DNA of 64,000 bases, taken from positions 1,116,001-1,180,000 of the forward strand of contig CM082588.2 in NCBI GenBank assembly GCA_040954595.2. The letters are read 5' to 3'. Below the pieces are notes generated by a model. The model worked only from the letters and a program-made list of their open reading frames with translations. It made no database searches and was not told the DNA's origin. Origin of the DNA: Balanoglossus misakiensis (lineage: Eukaryota > Hemichordata). Below, one piece after another: positions 35,101 to 50,100 of this stretch (the first letter of the stretch is position 1; each line of letters opens with the position of its first letter). The position numbers were made by a program, and so were the translations under genes.

Positions 35101-38100
35101 AAATCATTGTTACAGATTTCATTGTCTTTCTAACGCCTACGCTAATGCACCCTACCCTACTATTCATTTACATCACAATATCAACCAGGAACAATTCATT
35201 TGTCAATTTCATATTTCTGAAATATGAGAGCATATCTTGCACCCAGCTAAAATTAGCCACTGTCGTGTCTTGCATTGACAAGTCTTATCAGTGACTATCG
35301 TGATTCTAATGGTTCTGTCAATCAAACTGGCGTGATCTGTGTCGTTTGTTTCCAATAGTGTGATCACAGTCTAAAAATAACCACAAACGGGCACAAATCA
35401 TCCAAAAGAATCCATCCCTTCAATATGATAACATTTCAGCAATGTTGACACTGTTTTTTTTTCAAAACAAGTTTTCTTTACTTTCAAAGTTGCAGTCCCA
35501 ATTTAAGGACTGTCTGCATTAGTCTATTGCAACTTGCAAGGAAATTTTGGTGGCTGTTTCTCCTGTCTATTCCATTTAAACAATGCTTTGTTGTACCAGG
35601 TACCATCTTTCATCTGACCCTGTCACCAAATCGTGAGTAGCAGGGCTCCAATGGAGATAAAAGTGCGACACACAAGTCGTACAACAATCATCCACCGCAC
35701 TCTCCGTGCCATGACCTCAATAAAATGTCTGCCAAGCTATCGTCCCGTATTTAGGTCATGCCCTGACATCGAATGGAGGGCAAAAGAAAAAGGAAAAGGC
35801 TCTTATGAATTCACATTGTTCATTTGGTCATTATTGAATCGCCTGTTTAACTGAAATTGATTTCATCACTCTGTCTGAAGTAGGAGGTCATGAAAGGGGG
35901 TTTAAAATTCAGGACACGGGCGTGGACAAATTGCGCCCTCACACACCAATGTCACAAACGCAGGTGGATCTTTAATAATTATAAAATCAATGGTCAAATG
36001 CAAATGAGCAGAACGTGTGGATGTACATGTAGGATCTATCGGTTTAATCCACAGCTGAGGACAGAGTACACAGTCTCTAAACGCCCAGATTACCCAAAGT
36101 CTCCCCACAACACACAAAGAACACCCCTGTCCAAACGTTTGACAAATGAACCAACCCCAGACTGATAGGGAATCACTATTGATCTGAGAGATAAACCCTG
36201 CCATGACTAGGTGCGTGTTGCCATGAAAATCACCTTGGTTACCATGGCAGGCTACGTGCAAGAGGTCAATCAGTCAGCTAAGCTGTGTCCACTTATAAGA
36301 GATAAACATGCTATTTTGACCGAAAACTGTCATCTTTGATTAAGTATGCTAATTGAAGATGCCAGTATGTTGACAAGTGTCTTGTCCGATTTATTTATAC
36401 GCATAATTCAGGGTTGTTTTTTATTTGTATTTTTATGTTTTTAAAGCGAGTCCTCGGCATATGGTTGATAACTTTAGTATCACTTGTATCACAAATACTT
36501 CAGACGCACACGTATTCAAATCAACAAGTGACTCACTCCGCAAAACACCGGCTACATCTCACGCCACATAGTGACATCATGACTTTAGTGTCCCAGAGAC
36601 ACAATTTCAAACAACCTTCACATCAGAATTAACTGCGCAGGTCTCTAATCAATATATCAATTCCCTATTATTTACGCGTGAAAAGCTACTATTGTTCCTC
36701 GTTTTATGTCATATGGGGGACGTGGTCAGAGAAGAATGCAAAGTGTCCTGGCTGATGTCAGGCCATAGTACTCGGGACTGGGTCAAACCAGAATGAACAG
36801 GGTAGGACTGCTATAAAAGTGGGATGGTCACTATTGGTCATTTTAAGAGACCAGCTGATCTGACCACAATACTGTTGGTAGGAGAGGGTGTGTTAGCCAC
36901 TCAGTTGGCCACACTACGAATGTTGGACTTAGAGGGGGTTAGTAGACAAGCTGCTTAAAGTCCCTGTCCCTACAATCCCTGGAAACTTGCCACACATATT
37001 CTCTCCTTCTCTGTCTCTCTCTCTCTCTTCCAAATAAAACTCACCTCTTCATTGTCTGTGTCAGTTTGAACAACCTGCAAGATAATAGAAGAAAATACGA
37101 ACAAATTAACAATGAAAAAAGCACAATTTTACCAGGATATTATCATCACAGAAAACAAAAGTGACATAATATAACAAACATATCAGTAATATTCTGGAAG
37201 TTTTTCTCTGGGGACAACAAATATCAGACACACAAATGAACACATTAGAAACTCTTTCCCATCTCATTCATTTATTCTTCTCTCTTTCTATCGCTCTCTG
37301 TGTCTCTAGTCTCTCTCTGTATACCACAATTTTCTCTCCTCTCCCTCCCATCCCTTTCTCTCTCTCCCTCCTGCTCTCTCTGTGCACCTTCATATTCTAT
37401 ATCTCGGACTTCCACCATCATCTCAACAAAGTATACCAGCATTCTTTAACATACTCCTTGGTCGCTATCGTGACGTCACCTTGAGTACATGTTTACAGAA
37501 ACACACACGTCTCTACTAAATACTTTGCTGGGTGAGAGTCCTAATCGAAGTGTGCTATTAAAATGCTGATAAAAGTCAGTTTATTTGTTGCATTCTACCA
37601 CTGGAATGTTTACAGGGCCATGATGGTATGGACGGCTGGCATCAGTCTTGTCCGACCGTAAGAAATCCATATCTACTTTCAATAATCATGCCTACGCCAT
37701 ACATTTGACAATACAAAGTACATATACAGTACATTTAATTTATGAAAATAACTTGAAGTCTAGGTTACTGACCGGTATAACATATGGCTTTAATAGGAGA
37801 GGTAAAACTATTTATCAAGATCATCTGTAACTATTTTGCCCAGTGACTAATCATGCCATATATATGCCACGCATTAATATATATTTTAAAGTGAAGAATG
37901 AAATAATGACAGAAAACATTTAGAAAATTGCTAGATTATTTCAAATACACCTTTCCCTTATATTATGAGAAATACTGCTTCAAATCAGTGTTTTTAATGC
38001 ATTTAACAGCAAAAACGGACACATAAATCCTTAATAGTGTGATGTCATTGCAATGACATCATACATTTAATATGCAAACAGAATATCGGGTGATGGCACA

Positions 38101-41100
38101 TTCCATTATTGGAACAGGGGGTGTCAGCACACAGTTACCTGTACATTTACTTGCATCCAGTTCTTTCATATTTAAATGTTCTAGATGTTTAACAAATCAC
38201 AATCGCACGATAAAAAGCGATCCCCTATCAGAACTTTTAAAAAGTCACCTTGCGGGGAATGCTTATTTCAGATAATATACTTAACAATCTCCGATTTGGG
38301 AGGTCAGTAAACAGTAACCCTGGAAGCAGATAACAGCATCTTAGAACCCTGCCACGTGAATCTCAGATCACCTGTCAGATGGCCAACAGGGTTTATGCAG
38401 CAGACGCCATGTGTTAAATAAAATTTGTACCAATCTAGGATTGATATAAAACATGTAAGCATCTGCCAACTTTATTTTACAGTCAGGGATGTCTGCTCCA
38501 GTCAAACAAAGCACAGTACCCTAAGGCAACACACAACTTGACCGAAAAACAAACATCTTCACATAGACCATCATCAATCACGACTAAGGAACGAAAGTGA
38601 CATACAAAATACATTGGAATCCAGGGCAGGGGACATCGGAAGGATGAATAAACAAAATTTGAATGGAAGTTCAGTAATTTGCATCATACCATTGTCTTCT
38701 ATGAGAACCCACTCATTCTCCGAGGTTATTATATTTTTCATACACGTACATATTTAGCCTGGCCTCACTGAGAACACCTGCCAGTTTCAGCTCAATTTAC
38801 ACACAGTTCGCGATCATGTTTTAATTCGAGTGAATCAACACATTAAAAAGTTAGAAGTACTGGTATGCAAGGCTTGTGACTGACCATGATGGAGCCTTGT
38901 TGATGTTTGTAACTGAACACTTTTGGCACAATTACAAGTGATCTCATTCTGAATCTGGGCGTCTTGTTACCTGCAAACTTGAGCTTTTGAACACAATTCA
39001 GATTTTAAATGCGAGTAAAATCTCTGTCAAACATGACTGGCTGAAGAATTTTAATCTGTGTTACCAGGTAGCTTGATGAATGATGCATTTTCCAGGGTAC
39101 CACCATGCTACGTCGAAATTACTTTTAATTTAACCGACTACAACACCAGGCAACCCAAACAACAGATTCACTTGCACTTTTCACCCTATTCCTGTAACAA
39201 AATCCTCGGCTGAAGTTGCTGTCCTTAAAAGACAAGGAAGGCTTACACCACAAGGCCAGGGTACACTCAGTTGTTACAATCGACTTTCTTTCCGAGTTCT
39301 TCACCTTGTAACTTTACACTACATGTGCACACACGCCACGAAGGATACATGGACGTCAGTATACACGCAGCTGTTCTGCAACTGAGCTTTTGGAGTGAAA
39401 TCTAACCTCCCGGGTCAAACACATAAAACCTTAAATAATGATCTCCCGATAGATCTTGATCGCTCTGGCAAGAAAGACATTTTGTTAGCCCCTGGGATTC
39501 CATGGTAACCAATGAGGTAACAAGATGACGTACATCGTCCGCACAAAAGAGCGGAGATGAAATTATGAAAATTTGACTCCTGCTTTGAGAGGCTCAGTCG
39601 ATTACTGGACTCAAAGGAGCCTCAATAAAGCTACGATTACACTCATTTACAGAAAGTCTAGAACTCAGGTGGGCAACTCTATCCTTTAACACTTCAAACC
39701 CACTATCAAGATGTTGTCAACCAGGTTTATGCGATCAGCAATAAAGCTACTTATTCAGGCAAAACACGCCAAGGCAGGCAAGAGGAGGGAGTAAAGGCCG
39801 GTTTCTTCAAGCATCCTTCATATCTATACAAATGTACCTTGTGCTTTGCGTTTTGCCAACCAGGTTCGATTTATTCATCAATTCCCTCCGGTCAAAACTG
39901 CAAACGACACGTATAGTTTGTCCATTTAGGTGCCGGCCATTACAGCTACTTGACTCAAAAACACATAATCACTTCCCTTCCTATATATAAGCACAGAGGA
40001 AAGAGATATTTCTCGCATTCAATAGACTCATTTGCATGATTGCCGGAAAAGCAAGATTAATTTCCTTCTTTCAAACTATATTTCACCCAGAAAAAGCTAA
40101 AACTGCAATTAAAGTTCTGGAAATAGCCAATCTGTCCGGAAAAGTCCAGGGTGGAATGTTTTAAATATATCCCTACCAGGTAGATCGTTTTCAATACAAA
40201 ACATCAAATGTGTAAGGTGTAAAAAATGTTTCAAGAACACTCCCTGAAATTGTTGTTTTACTACCTCAGCATACATTCAACACTGACAGTGACATTTGAC
40301 CTGATGACTTGCACCGGCACACGTAGTCACACAACGTACACAGCTGACGGACTATTGGTCTTTGTTTGGGTAACCTTGCATACCAAAAACCAGGGAGCGC
40401 TTTGAAATTGGCCATTGCTATTACCAGAGTGACCAAGTAAATTATTACCCCTTCCCTTCAGCCGCCCACCCCTCTAATTCAGCACATAATACTTGTTTGC
40501 TTGCGATAAGCCCTACAAACAGCCGAGGTACCATTGTTTGAGAACGGTGCCATTGTTCCAAATCACATGGGACAGACACGGACACAAGATCTGGATCTGG
40601 ATCATACACGTGTGGAGATGAAAGCTGATGACGAGGCGAATGTGGCGAAGACAACCAATGAGATGGTAAACGTGACTTTCGTCATGTGCACAAGGCCTGT
40701 CATTGACAATGCTACATACATTCTACAGACTTTTATTACACGCTTTTCAATACAGTGACAATGTGAAACTTGAACAATAATTGTGACTTGCAAAGAATAG
40801 AAATGACAATGCAAATTTTGACCATCAAATAATTTATTTATAGCACAGTCGAGAAATTTAATACTTCAAATAGACCGGTATTACAAAGTGGTCAAATATT
40901 AGCATTTTGGACCCATTATTCTACCTGAAAAGCTGCGAAATGCTAAATCCTGCTTGACTTATTGACAGAGAAGACCGTAAAAGGGCACATTAGCATTTGA
41001 ATCCATTCGTTGTGACATCAAAGGACAGTACAGGGCGAATACATCCTGCGGATTTTCGGTGACAACATGTTGACTACACTTGGCTGAATTGCTGATTACC

Positions 41101-44100
41101 TTGGACGTGGACAAGGACAGACTTGATGGGCTTCACACTCGGAATGAAGGCCGACCGACAACGGAATCACAGTCAGTCGGCTCATTCGGAATAGTCTGGA
41201 AAGATCATTGCTCTCTTCCCCTTATTGTGCTTCAGTCCCACTGTTTTCCATGCCGCAGCTGGACTTCCGGATGCGAAAACACGGGTGCCATGCATATTTA
41301 CATGTACATGTACATGTATGTGCCCCATGCACAGAAGCCATAATACCTTGTTTGCTAGTCAATCTATGATTCTCACATATTTATTCTTGACGCTATCATC
41401 TAAGTTTTATCATCCTAGATTTATAGCTGACGTAGAACTTTCAGACTTCAAAAAAAACAAAAGCTATGTGGTTAATTCCACTTTCCAACAAGGACACATT
41501 TTGCAATTCTAAGCTTGCAAACCACTTACTGACTTTTAATTTTATGCACACTTCATTAGAAACCAATCAGGCTACAGGACAGTAATAATTACCGGCACAA
41601 ATTAACAGCATGTTGCAAATTGAAATTATACGGCCACTGGGCCAATCCTCAATAAATAATTGTACCAATCAACAGCATAAAGGGAGCCTTGCCAAAACAA
41701 ACCATCATGAAAAATAAAAACATTTGACATCAGATCACCTGTAGCAGATACAATATCAACTTTGATATGTACTGACGCCAGCAAGGTGACCTGCTGCATA
41801 CACCTGGTGTTCGATACTGCTACGTGGTGTTTACACCTCGGACTTGTGTCGCACTTCTATGGTGTACACCCCTTAAACTTTAACATAACTGGCCCAGTTA
41901 CCCAATGTCCTGTCATTCAACTTTGCGACCGCTGTTCTAGTTCACTGTTGACCGGTACTGGTGGACTGACCAATACACATAGTGATACAAGTACTGGCCG
42001 GGGTCCAAGTTAATGCTTGAGTGAGAGGGTGGTAGAAATCAGGCCACTAACCAAGAATACAGACAAGCTGTATTCTAGGGTATAGAGGATCTATGTAGTT
42101 GTACCACAGAATATCTGGAGTTGATCAACGATCATATACATGAACGTATGTAACTTTGCTGGGCCAACTTCACATCATAAACTGCACAAATGTTCATTTG
42201 TTTTATGCATGTATAGGAGTGTCTATGGTTTCATCAGTGAGGAGACACACAAGGGTGTTCACCGTCAGGGCTAACTGATGATCAATCATCATTAACCAGA
42301 AAATGTCTTCAAACATAAATTTCATAAACGGACACAAAATTTTGATATGTCCCTGACATTCTCTCATGAAATGAGGTGTTGTTGAAACATCTCCCTTTTC
42401 ATTTCATCATAAATAAATTCTCTTGGCAATAAACAGTCCATGATGAACACAAACAGATTAATCCGAAAATTAGCATTTTGTGCACTTGTACGATTAACCC
42501 TTTCACCCCCACCCCCATTCCGTCTTTAGAGGTCTGACCTTGCCATAGAACACAATGGATTTGGACCGAACCATGGTGGTGAATGGGTAAAACAAGGAGT
42601 TTTTCCAGTGGGAGGTGCAAATGAGGATTATCTTCCTGGGGATGTCAGCTGACTCTGGTGGCACAGCTTGTTCTTATGATAATCCCCATACAATGCTAAA
42701 CATCAATTGAATAAATACCAGACTGTGTTTTACTTTTCACAAATCAGTGAAAAATATCAAATCCGTGAAAAGAATCTTCTTTTCCTTGGCTTTCTCTGCA
42801 ATCACTGCTGTACCAAATGCAGTTTCCGTTCTAATAACACAGTCGTAATATTAAATCATGCTTTTTTACAATCAGCCAAAACATTATATCTGTTTTTTTT
42901 TAAAAAACCTGTTGCATTACCTGGTTTTCTCTGCAATTATTGTTGGTCCAAACGCAGTTTCCATTCTCCTCCGAGAGAAAATAGTAATCGAAGACGTTGA
43001 CAGGTCCATCACACCATACAGCCATTGTCTCTTACTTGAAGTGGATTATTATTGCACAAAAATTGGTTTTGGTGTAAATATTGCACAGTGGTCTATGCAC
43101 CACAGTGTCTTTCAGTACTGGTTTTGGAAATTGTTCGTCCTTTTGGATAACTTCCCGTTTTCTGGTTTCTAGCAGAAGTGAGGAAACTCTTGTTCAAGTA
43201 GTTTTTTCTTGTGGGTGTCTGCTTTTGAAACAGTGTTTCAAGCGACTGGTTCAACCCGCAGGCTTCAGCTCTGTAAATCTATGGCTTCTTAAACACAATA
43301 ATGCCGAGTCTGTAATAATGTCTGAAATGTCTGTTGGCTTGAATCGATCGAAAGTCTGAATTACCCTGAAACTGCGATATTCTGCTTCTTTCAGTCCGTA
43401 TATCTGTGACAGATCACTGCTTGTCACATCTTTCGAATGTCTTTGCGAATCGAGTGGCGTAGGCAAATCCGCAATTATTACACTCATTCAGTTGGCTGGC
43501 CTTCTGTACTTATTTCAGGATGTCCTGAGTGAAGAATTTCTGAAGTTCACCGTCCGTGCAAAGCGGTTACAGGTTCTCTGCTGACCACAGGAAGAGAATG
43601 ACGTGCAAAGACGTGCAATGTGAGAGCGTAGCCCCTTTCTGTAAATGGGTCACACCACTGGAACAATGAGAGGGGAGTTTATGAGTTAATATTAACCCAG
43701 TGTGTCAACATTGACAAATCAGTTGAAGATTAAACACCCAAGTCAATTGTCACTTATTCGACAGTTCTGCAGTAGACACCAAGTGGGTATCAGTTACGTC
43801 CTTTCAGTGCAGGCCTGCAAAAACAACCACTACAGGTATATTCTCTTCTGTTCTGTGTCTAATATTTCGTCTATATTACGCCTCTGACGTGTTTAACAGA
43901 TTTTGCCTTGAATATGATCGCAGAAGTAATCAGCTTCCAATAATCACCAACTGAGGTAGGATAGGAGTTTCTTTGTGAGGAAGTAATGTAAATGTCTGTT
44001 TCTGTATCCAATTTTGTCTCTCTCTTCAGAATACCACCAGAATACTGGCTACAGTATACATACCAGTATCTTCTTGGTGACGTGTATATCGACCTTCCAG

Positions 44101-47100
44101 TTTTCAATTCATTCAACAATACAGCTCATTCAAAATGTCCTCTTTTTTTCACACTGCGTGAACCTGAGACTTCTAAGGAAAGTGTCTCTCCGCGAAAAAA
44201 CCAAAAGCACCAGGAAATTAGTCTGACATCATCAGCGCCCAGTCAAATTTTCCAGCGCACCTCAAAAATTTCCATGAACCATCCGGCCGGTGACGTGACG
44301 AACAACAGGATGATTACAATTCAGAGGGGTAGCCTTCAACGCACTGAATACAATATCCCTGGTCGTGTGACCCACCCCTGGCCAATCAGAGAGCCGTAAG
44401 CTGACTTCAAGGGAGCTTTACGTCACGGGATTGGCTGTGATGTGGGGGTGTGTGCGAGGTGTGTGACCGGCTGATTTCGAGCATATATGCATACATTAGC
44501 CTACAAATGCTGAACTTGCATCAAAGCGAGGTTTTTAATACCCGGTTTAATCAAAATAATTCTATAGCCAAACATGGATCAAGGTCCCTGAACCCAGACT
44601 GGGTTTTACATGTTATGACTAATGGTCACACTTTCTTTCCCAATACCACCATAAAAGATTCCACAGGCCAATATTAATAGATACTAGTAGATCACCAGAT
44701 ATATAACAGGTTGACAATTTCCTGCCTCTGCCTTTGTCTGTCTTTCTATAGGTTTTCACATCAGCACATACATTAGCACCTTTTGATGCAGGCAAATTCA
44801 TGAGGTTACATGCATTATGGTGCAGCACAATCTAAAATTATTCTTTTCAAACACACACAGTTTGTTTACTACCAAGGTAGAGACACTACCCTGGGCTGCA
44901 CACAATACCATTTATTTTGCAGAGAGAAAAACACAAGGTCGTTGCCACGGATAAATGGTACAGATCCTCTGTTGGCAAGGACAACAGGGAGCCAATCACA
45001 CCACTGTGATAAGGCAACTGCAATTTTGTATCAACCTCTGTATGCACAAAGCTGCTCATGAATATTCAACATGTCAAGGTGACAGCGACTCACACAGAAT
45101 AATTCAAGTTCACTTTCACCAGCAACACAAAAGACAGACCAGTGAAGCAAAGGACAGACACAATGGGTGTGGTTCAAAGACCAAGGGATATACCAAGGGG
45201 AAATGCATAATATGCTTCACAATGTATTCACTCTACCGGCCGGCACCACATAAATAATGAAGCAAAACAACAAACCTTGACATTTTGGAAATGAAATCTG
45301 CAATAAACAAAATGTATTCTTTATGCATTCCAACTTCTCTTCTCAACAACACAACCAAAGTAACAGATTCACCTTGAAATTCGGAAATTTCCTAAAATCC
45401 CCAAATTTCTCACCTAGGTCCCTTGATGCATGGGCAAACAACGCGCTGGTTGGGCTAGTGGATTATGAGATTGAGAAGGACATGTTGATGGCCATGAAAT
45501 TTAAAAGCCAGGATTTCAAACCTTGGCCAGATAATTCAATGAACATTTCGCTCTGGAGAATTATTAGCAGGTTGTATTGTTTGATAACTATTAGTATTAG
45601 GAAACAGCTGTACTGAACTTTGAAGACAAGGATTACTTGGTCCATTTTAAGAGAAATTTATTCTTTTGGAACACAGAACATTTTAGGGGTTCATGAAGCC
45701 CTATTCTGATTAAAGTTACCATGAATGCAATTTGCATACTGGTCTACTGGATTGTGACAGACATCTTTTCGCAACGTCATTCCATGAGCACTAGTATAGG
45801 ATTCTCCAAGTACTGGTTAATATCCGATTCCGTTTAATAACGTCCTTTTAAGTTTATGACGGACGAACAAAGCCCAGTCTGTCGGTGAAGAAGGGTTGCC
45901 TCTTTTTCTTTTTAATTTACAGCCAATATTTGCTGAACAGACCGGCCAAATGTCATCAACCCAAGAATTCCATTGTGAGGAAAAATCTAACAATGTTTGC
46001 ACTTGTCTGAAAATACAAAATAATGACGTAAAGAGTAACAAAGGTAAATTGAACATATCAATGGTGTACATTGATGTCTGACTTCAGAATAAGCTTGAAT
46101 ATAATATACAGTTGTGTGGGGGTCAGTCACGTTTTAAGTTAAATTGCAGTGTGTTCAAGTATATCACTTTTAAAAAAGCTTTTACGGCACCAGCTTCACA
46201 GCATTGACAATTGTTGGTTTTATGTTAGAAACTTTCCCTCGATCACAAATTATCCGAAAACCGAATCATGTTTCTGACATAAAAACGTTGACAACAGGCA
46301 AACCAACAAACAGTGAACAGTTTTATTGGTACTGGTATTTGCTGGCGATCACCACATTTTCATGAAGTTTCACACAGAGCCTGGCAACTGGAAGAAAGAC
46401 AATGTTGGGATTGTCTCTGTCAACAGCGACCAGACGACTAGCCATCCAGGTAGTCAGGTTTACGAGGCGACAGCGATTAACTATCAAACAATTGGTGCTG
46501 GCAGCCAAAGACGAACCAGGACAAACATACGTGCCTGGTTTCTATGCTCTCAATATGATGTGGAAGGTCACGTAACCATGGATATACGTAACCATGGATA
46601 CACAACGCAAGTGATTGCCACATCCCCCACCTTATCAGTTCTCAAATCAACAGCACACCACCAACGACAGATAGATCAATCACACTCAATGCCAACGAAA
46701 AATACTTCTTTTTAAATGTCCAGTCAAAGTTGGACAATGGCTGGGACCAACTCCACTCCCTCTAAGGACGTAGCCTGATACAGTCCCCAGTGACACTTTT
46801 CAGCTGTCTGCAGGCTAAATCAAATATTTCCCCACCAGTCTGTGTGTAGACTGATGGTGTGATTGAGACTGATAAGATTACACAGGCAGATATCAAATTA
46901 TGATTTCATAACAGTACATTGAGTATTTATGAGAGTGTGGGGGTGTGAGGGGGAGGGAAAGAGAGAGGGCGAGAGAAAGAATCACTGTCAGACAGAAAGG
47001 GTTTGTCAGAAAGTGAAAGAAGTTCTACTGTGAATTTTAACCACTTGTTGATCTTATTCTAGTTTTCCAGGGTCTATGCTTTTATTGTGGGACAATATCA

Positions 47101-50100
47101 GAATACATGATGCATAAAGAATGTCTGATGCTTAGAATAGATGAGTGATAACGATTTTCGGAAGTTCATCCACATTTAATGTGTCATAAAAGGGTTCGCT
47201 TCATGCGTAAGTAACTTCATCACCTGAGGCTCGATCAGCCAATCAAATTAATGCTTTGTCAGGATGGCGAGAGTGGCATTACATACTAAAAGATGACATA
47301 GTGTACACTCCGCTGATTCCCATTGGCTAGTGTCTGGACTGATAAGTAAACACTGACATCATTGGCCCATAAATCATCCACACTCGAGTGGTGCTATTTC
47401 AACACCAATCAAATGCTCTGTGACATGCCTCATGTGGTTCTTCGTGGTGATTGGCTGGGACGTGAACTGTGGGGGCAACTGTCTTATCTGCATCTTGTTG
47501 ACAGGGAGAAGTGCTTGTATGATTCATAACGGTTTTGCATACTGAGGGTGGAACCATGACATCATCCATGCGAGACATCTGTTTTTCGGAACAAACAAAC
47601 CCCACAGACCAAACAACTGCTACAAATACACAAACCAGTCAAAACTCATGTCTTTTCAGATATCGCAATCTAACAAACAAGTCCAAATAATCATTGTTTT
47701 TGCTATAAACGGTGAAAGTTTGAAACGTTAGTGTCCAGTTGCAAAGCTCTCTCATTCAAGCAGTGAAATCATGAAAACCAGATATTGTAAATGAACAAAC
47801 CACACACCTTCGCAAAAACATTTTTTTATTACGTAGATCTGTCTCGTTTCCGTATCTTTTTTCTGTGGCAATTCACAGACTGTTTTGGCAATATACCAAT
47901 GTATCTGTTTTGTTTCAAATGTGTTAGGGATAAGAATGATCTGTGCTTCATTTTATACTGACCATATACTTTATGATCACATTTTACATGATGGTAGTGT
48001 TTCAAAGACAGGGCATTGCCCTTAGGAGAACTTCTGGAAAATTCCAGCTTGCTTCAGGATTCAAATCACGTATTGGTCAGACAACACAGCACACAAAGTT
48101 TGCCCACACAGTCAAACTGAGATATAATGTTTCATTGAAGATCAGGAAGTCTACATTTGTGCATTCCATAAGAGAGTGTAATCTGCCGTGACAGAGAGGT
48201 TAGGGCCTTTGATCTGAGCAGCAACATGTCACTGAACATCGACCCAGACAGATAATCTCATCCCACCAACCAATGAGAACCTGAGCTATCATTTGAACAT
48301 TTCAAAATCGTTCAGTTTGGTTGAGTTTGGTTTGTAACATGTACATGTAATGTGCAGTAATGCTGTACAGACACCTATGGTGACAACAGCAGAATTTATT
48401 CCATGATTTTAATGAAACATGATTGTACACATGTACCGCCCAGCTGCGGTACAGGAAGATGAATGCAACCTGGCCGTCAGGAAGCCCAAAGGTCACCAAG
48501 TGAGGGCAGTCTCTTCTGCGTTCAAGTACTAGACAAGTGAAACCTAACGGCCTCGCAATAAACTCAACTTGTGCAAATGAAACAGCTTGTTTGGCCGTAA
48601 CTATTTCCATACATGACATCTACTTGCAACAATCAATTTTTATGATAGCCACAGTAGTAAAGGGGTTGGTGGAATTATGCGAACAATGTTTGCATACTCT
48701 CACAAAAATCCCAAGAACCAATTGAAACTACCCCAATTAACCTACTTTCCAAAATATATATCACCAACTCTTGATTCAGATCTGATTGCATTCATGGCCC
48801 TTATTTGAGAGTGAGTGGTCATAGAACATACTAGAGTAAGGACAAGTGGCCTTGTTAATCTGGCACCATGACTAATGATTACAAAAAGGAGACTGTAAAA
48901 TCGCAGAGCTTTTCTTATACCCCTTTAGGCCAATTCACATGTGAATGCAACTTCTTCAAAGGCACAAGGTTACACAAGAAAAGTTACAGAAAACCCTGTG
49001 TCCAGACTGAGAAGTGCGGTAGTCCTGAATAAATAAGTAACACGTCCTAGCAAAGTATCTGATCACGCCAAGTCAAGTGTCAAACTCGTAAAAACTAATG
49101 AGAAATACGGTTAAAGAGCCTACGTTATCAATATGGAATGTAGAGACTTTCTAGTTGATACATTCCAGGGTATATGTTATGTATACAGGGTGTAAATAAT
49201 GTCTTGATAATACAGGCACTGGACTGAAGTGACCATAAATCAAACAATGTATTAATAATGAACCTCGCAATGATAGTAACGAAAACATCTATTCAATGAA
49301 CAATCTTTCCACAACAGTTTGGAGTTTTATTTCAAAGCAAAAGAAGGTATTGGTGGTGTTCTGCTCATACATGTAGAAATGTATGGAATGGTAGCTTGCA
49401 ACACTGGGCCCTTGATACTCAACTAGGTGAAGGGTTCTGCAGAATCCTGTGTTTTTTTCTTTCTATCTATAGCATCCGAATCATCATCCTGCGTTAAAAA
49501 TAACACAGTCGATAATTGCCTGGCTGTAAGTTGGTTAATTAACAAATGAATGAAATGGAAACTTCCACAGAAGCTGTGGACAGTTAAAATTATTCGGAAG
49601 TTTCCATCGCCTGCTAAATCATGCATCCCAACTAGCAACAGTGGAACACACCCCTTGGTGACCTGAATAACGATTCACTCCACACTGTGATCTAATTATC
49701 CCCCCCCCCCCCCCACCATACCAGCCCAAATCAATTACTACTAAAAACAATACAAGCGTCCAAAATAAAAGAATTATTATGAGAACACTCGCCCGCAGGG
49801 ACTAAAATTGTGGTGGTCCTACAACTGTGCATGCTAAGGCTAGTGGTCCTAGTATTGTCTTGAATTTAAAACATTCCTCTGACCTGTAGTGGACACGACC
49901 AGACACTGGTCAACTTCGGCCAATTTTGGCCATATATTAAATTAAAGAGTCCAAGAAGATCAAACAAGCTGATCAGGGGCAAGTGTGAAGAGAGAATAAC
50001 AACTTTTTACAAATATGAAAATTGTTACACCACCACTGAGACAGAATACAAGATATTTACCTATGACATTTCATTTCATCAGGAAACTGAGGAATTGACA

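Noticed and set aside
46326-46715. 129-codon plus-strand open frame in sestrin intron 2
   Set aside because: No recognisable domain. The start lies in ordinary intronic DNA and part of the frame is a tandem ACGTAACCATGGATA duplication.
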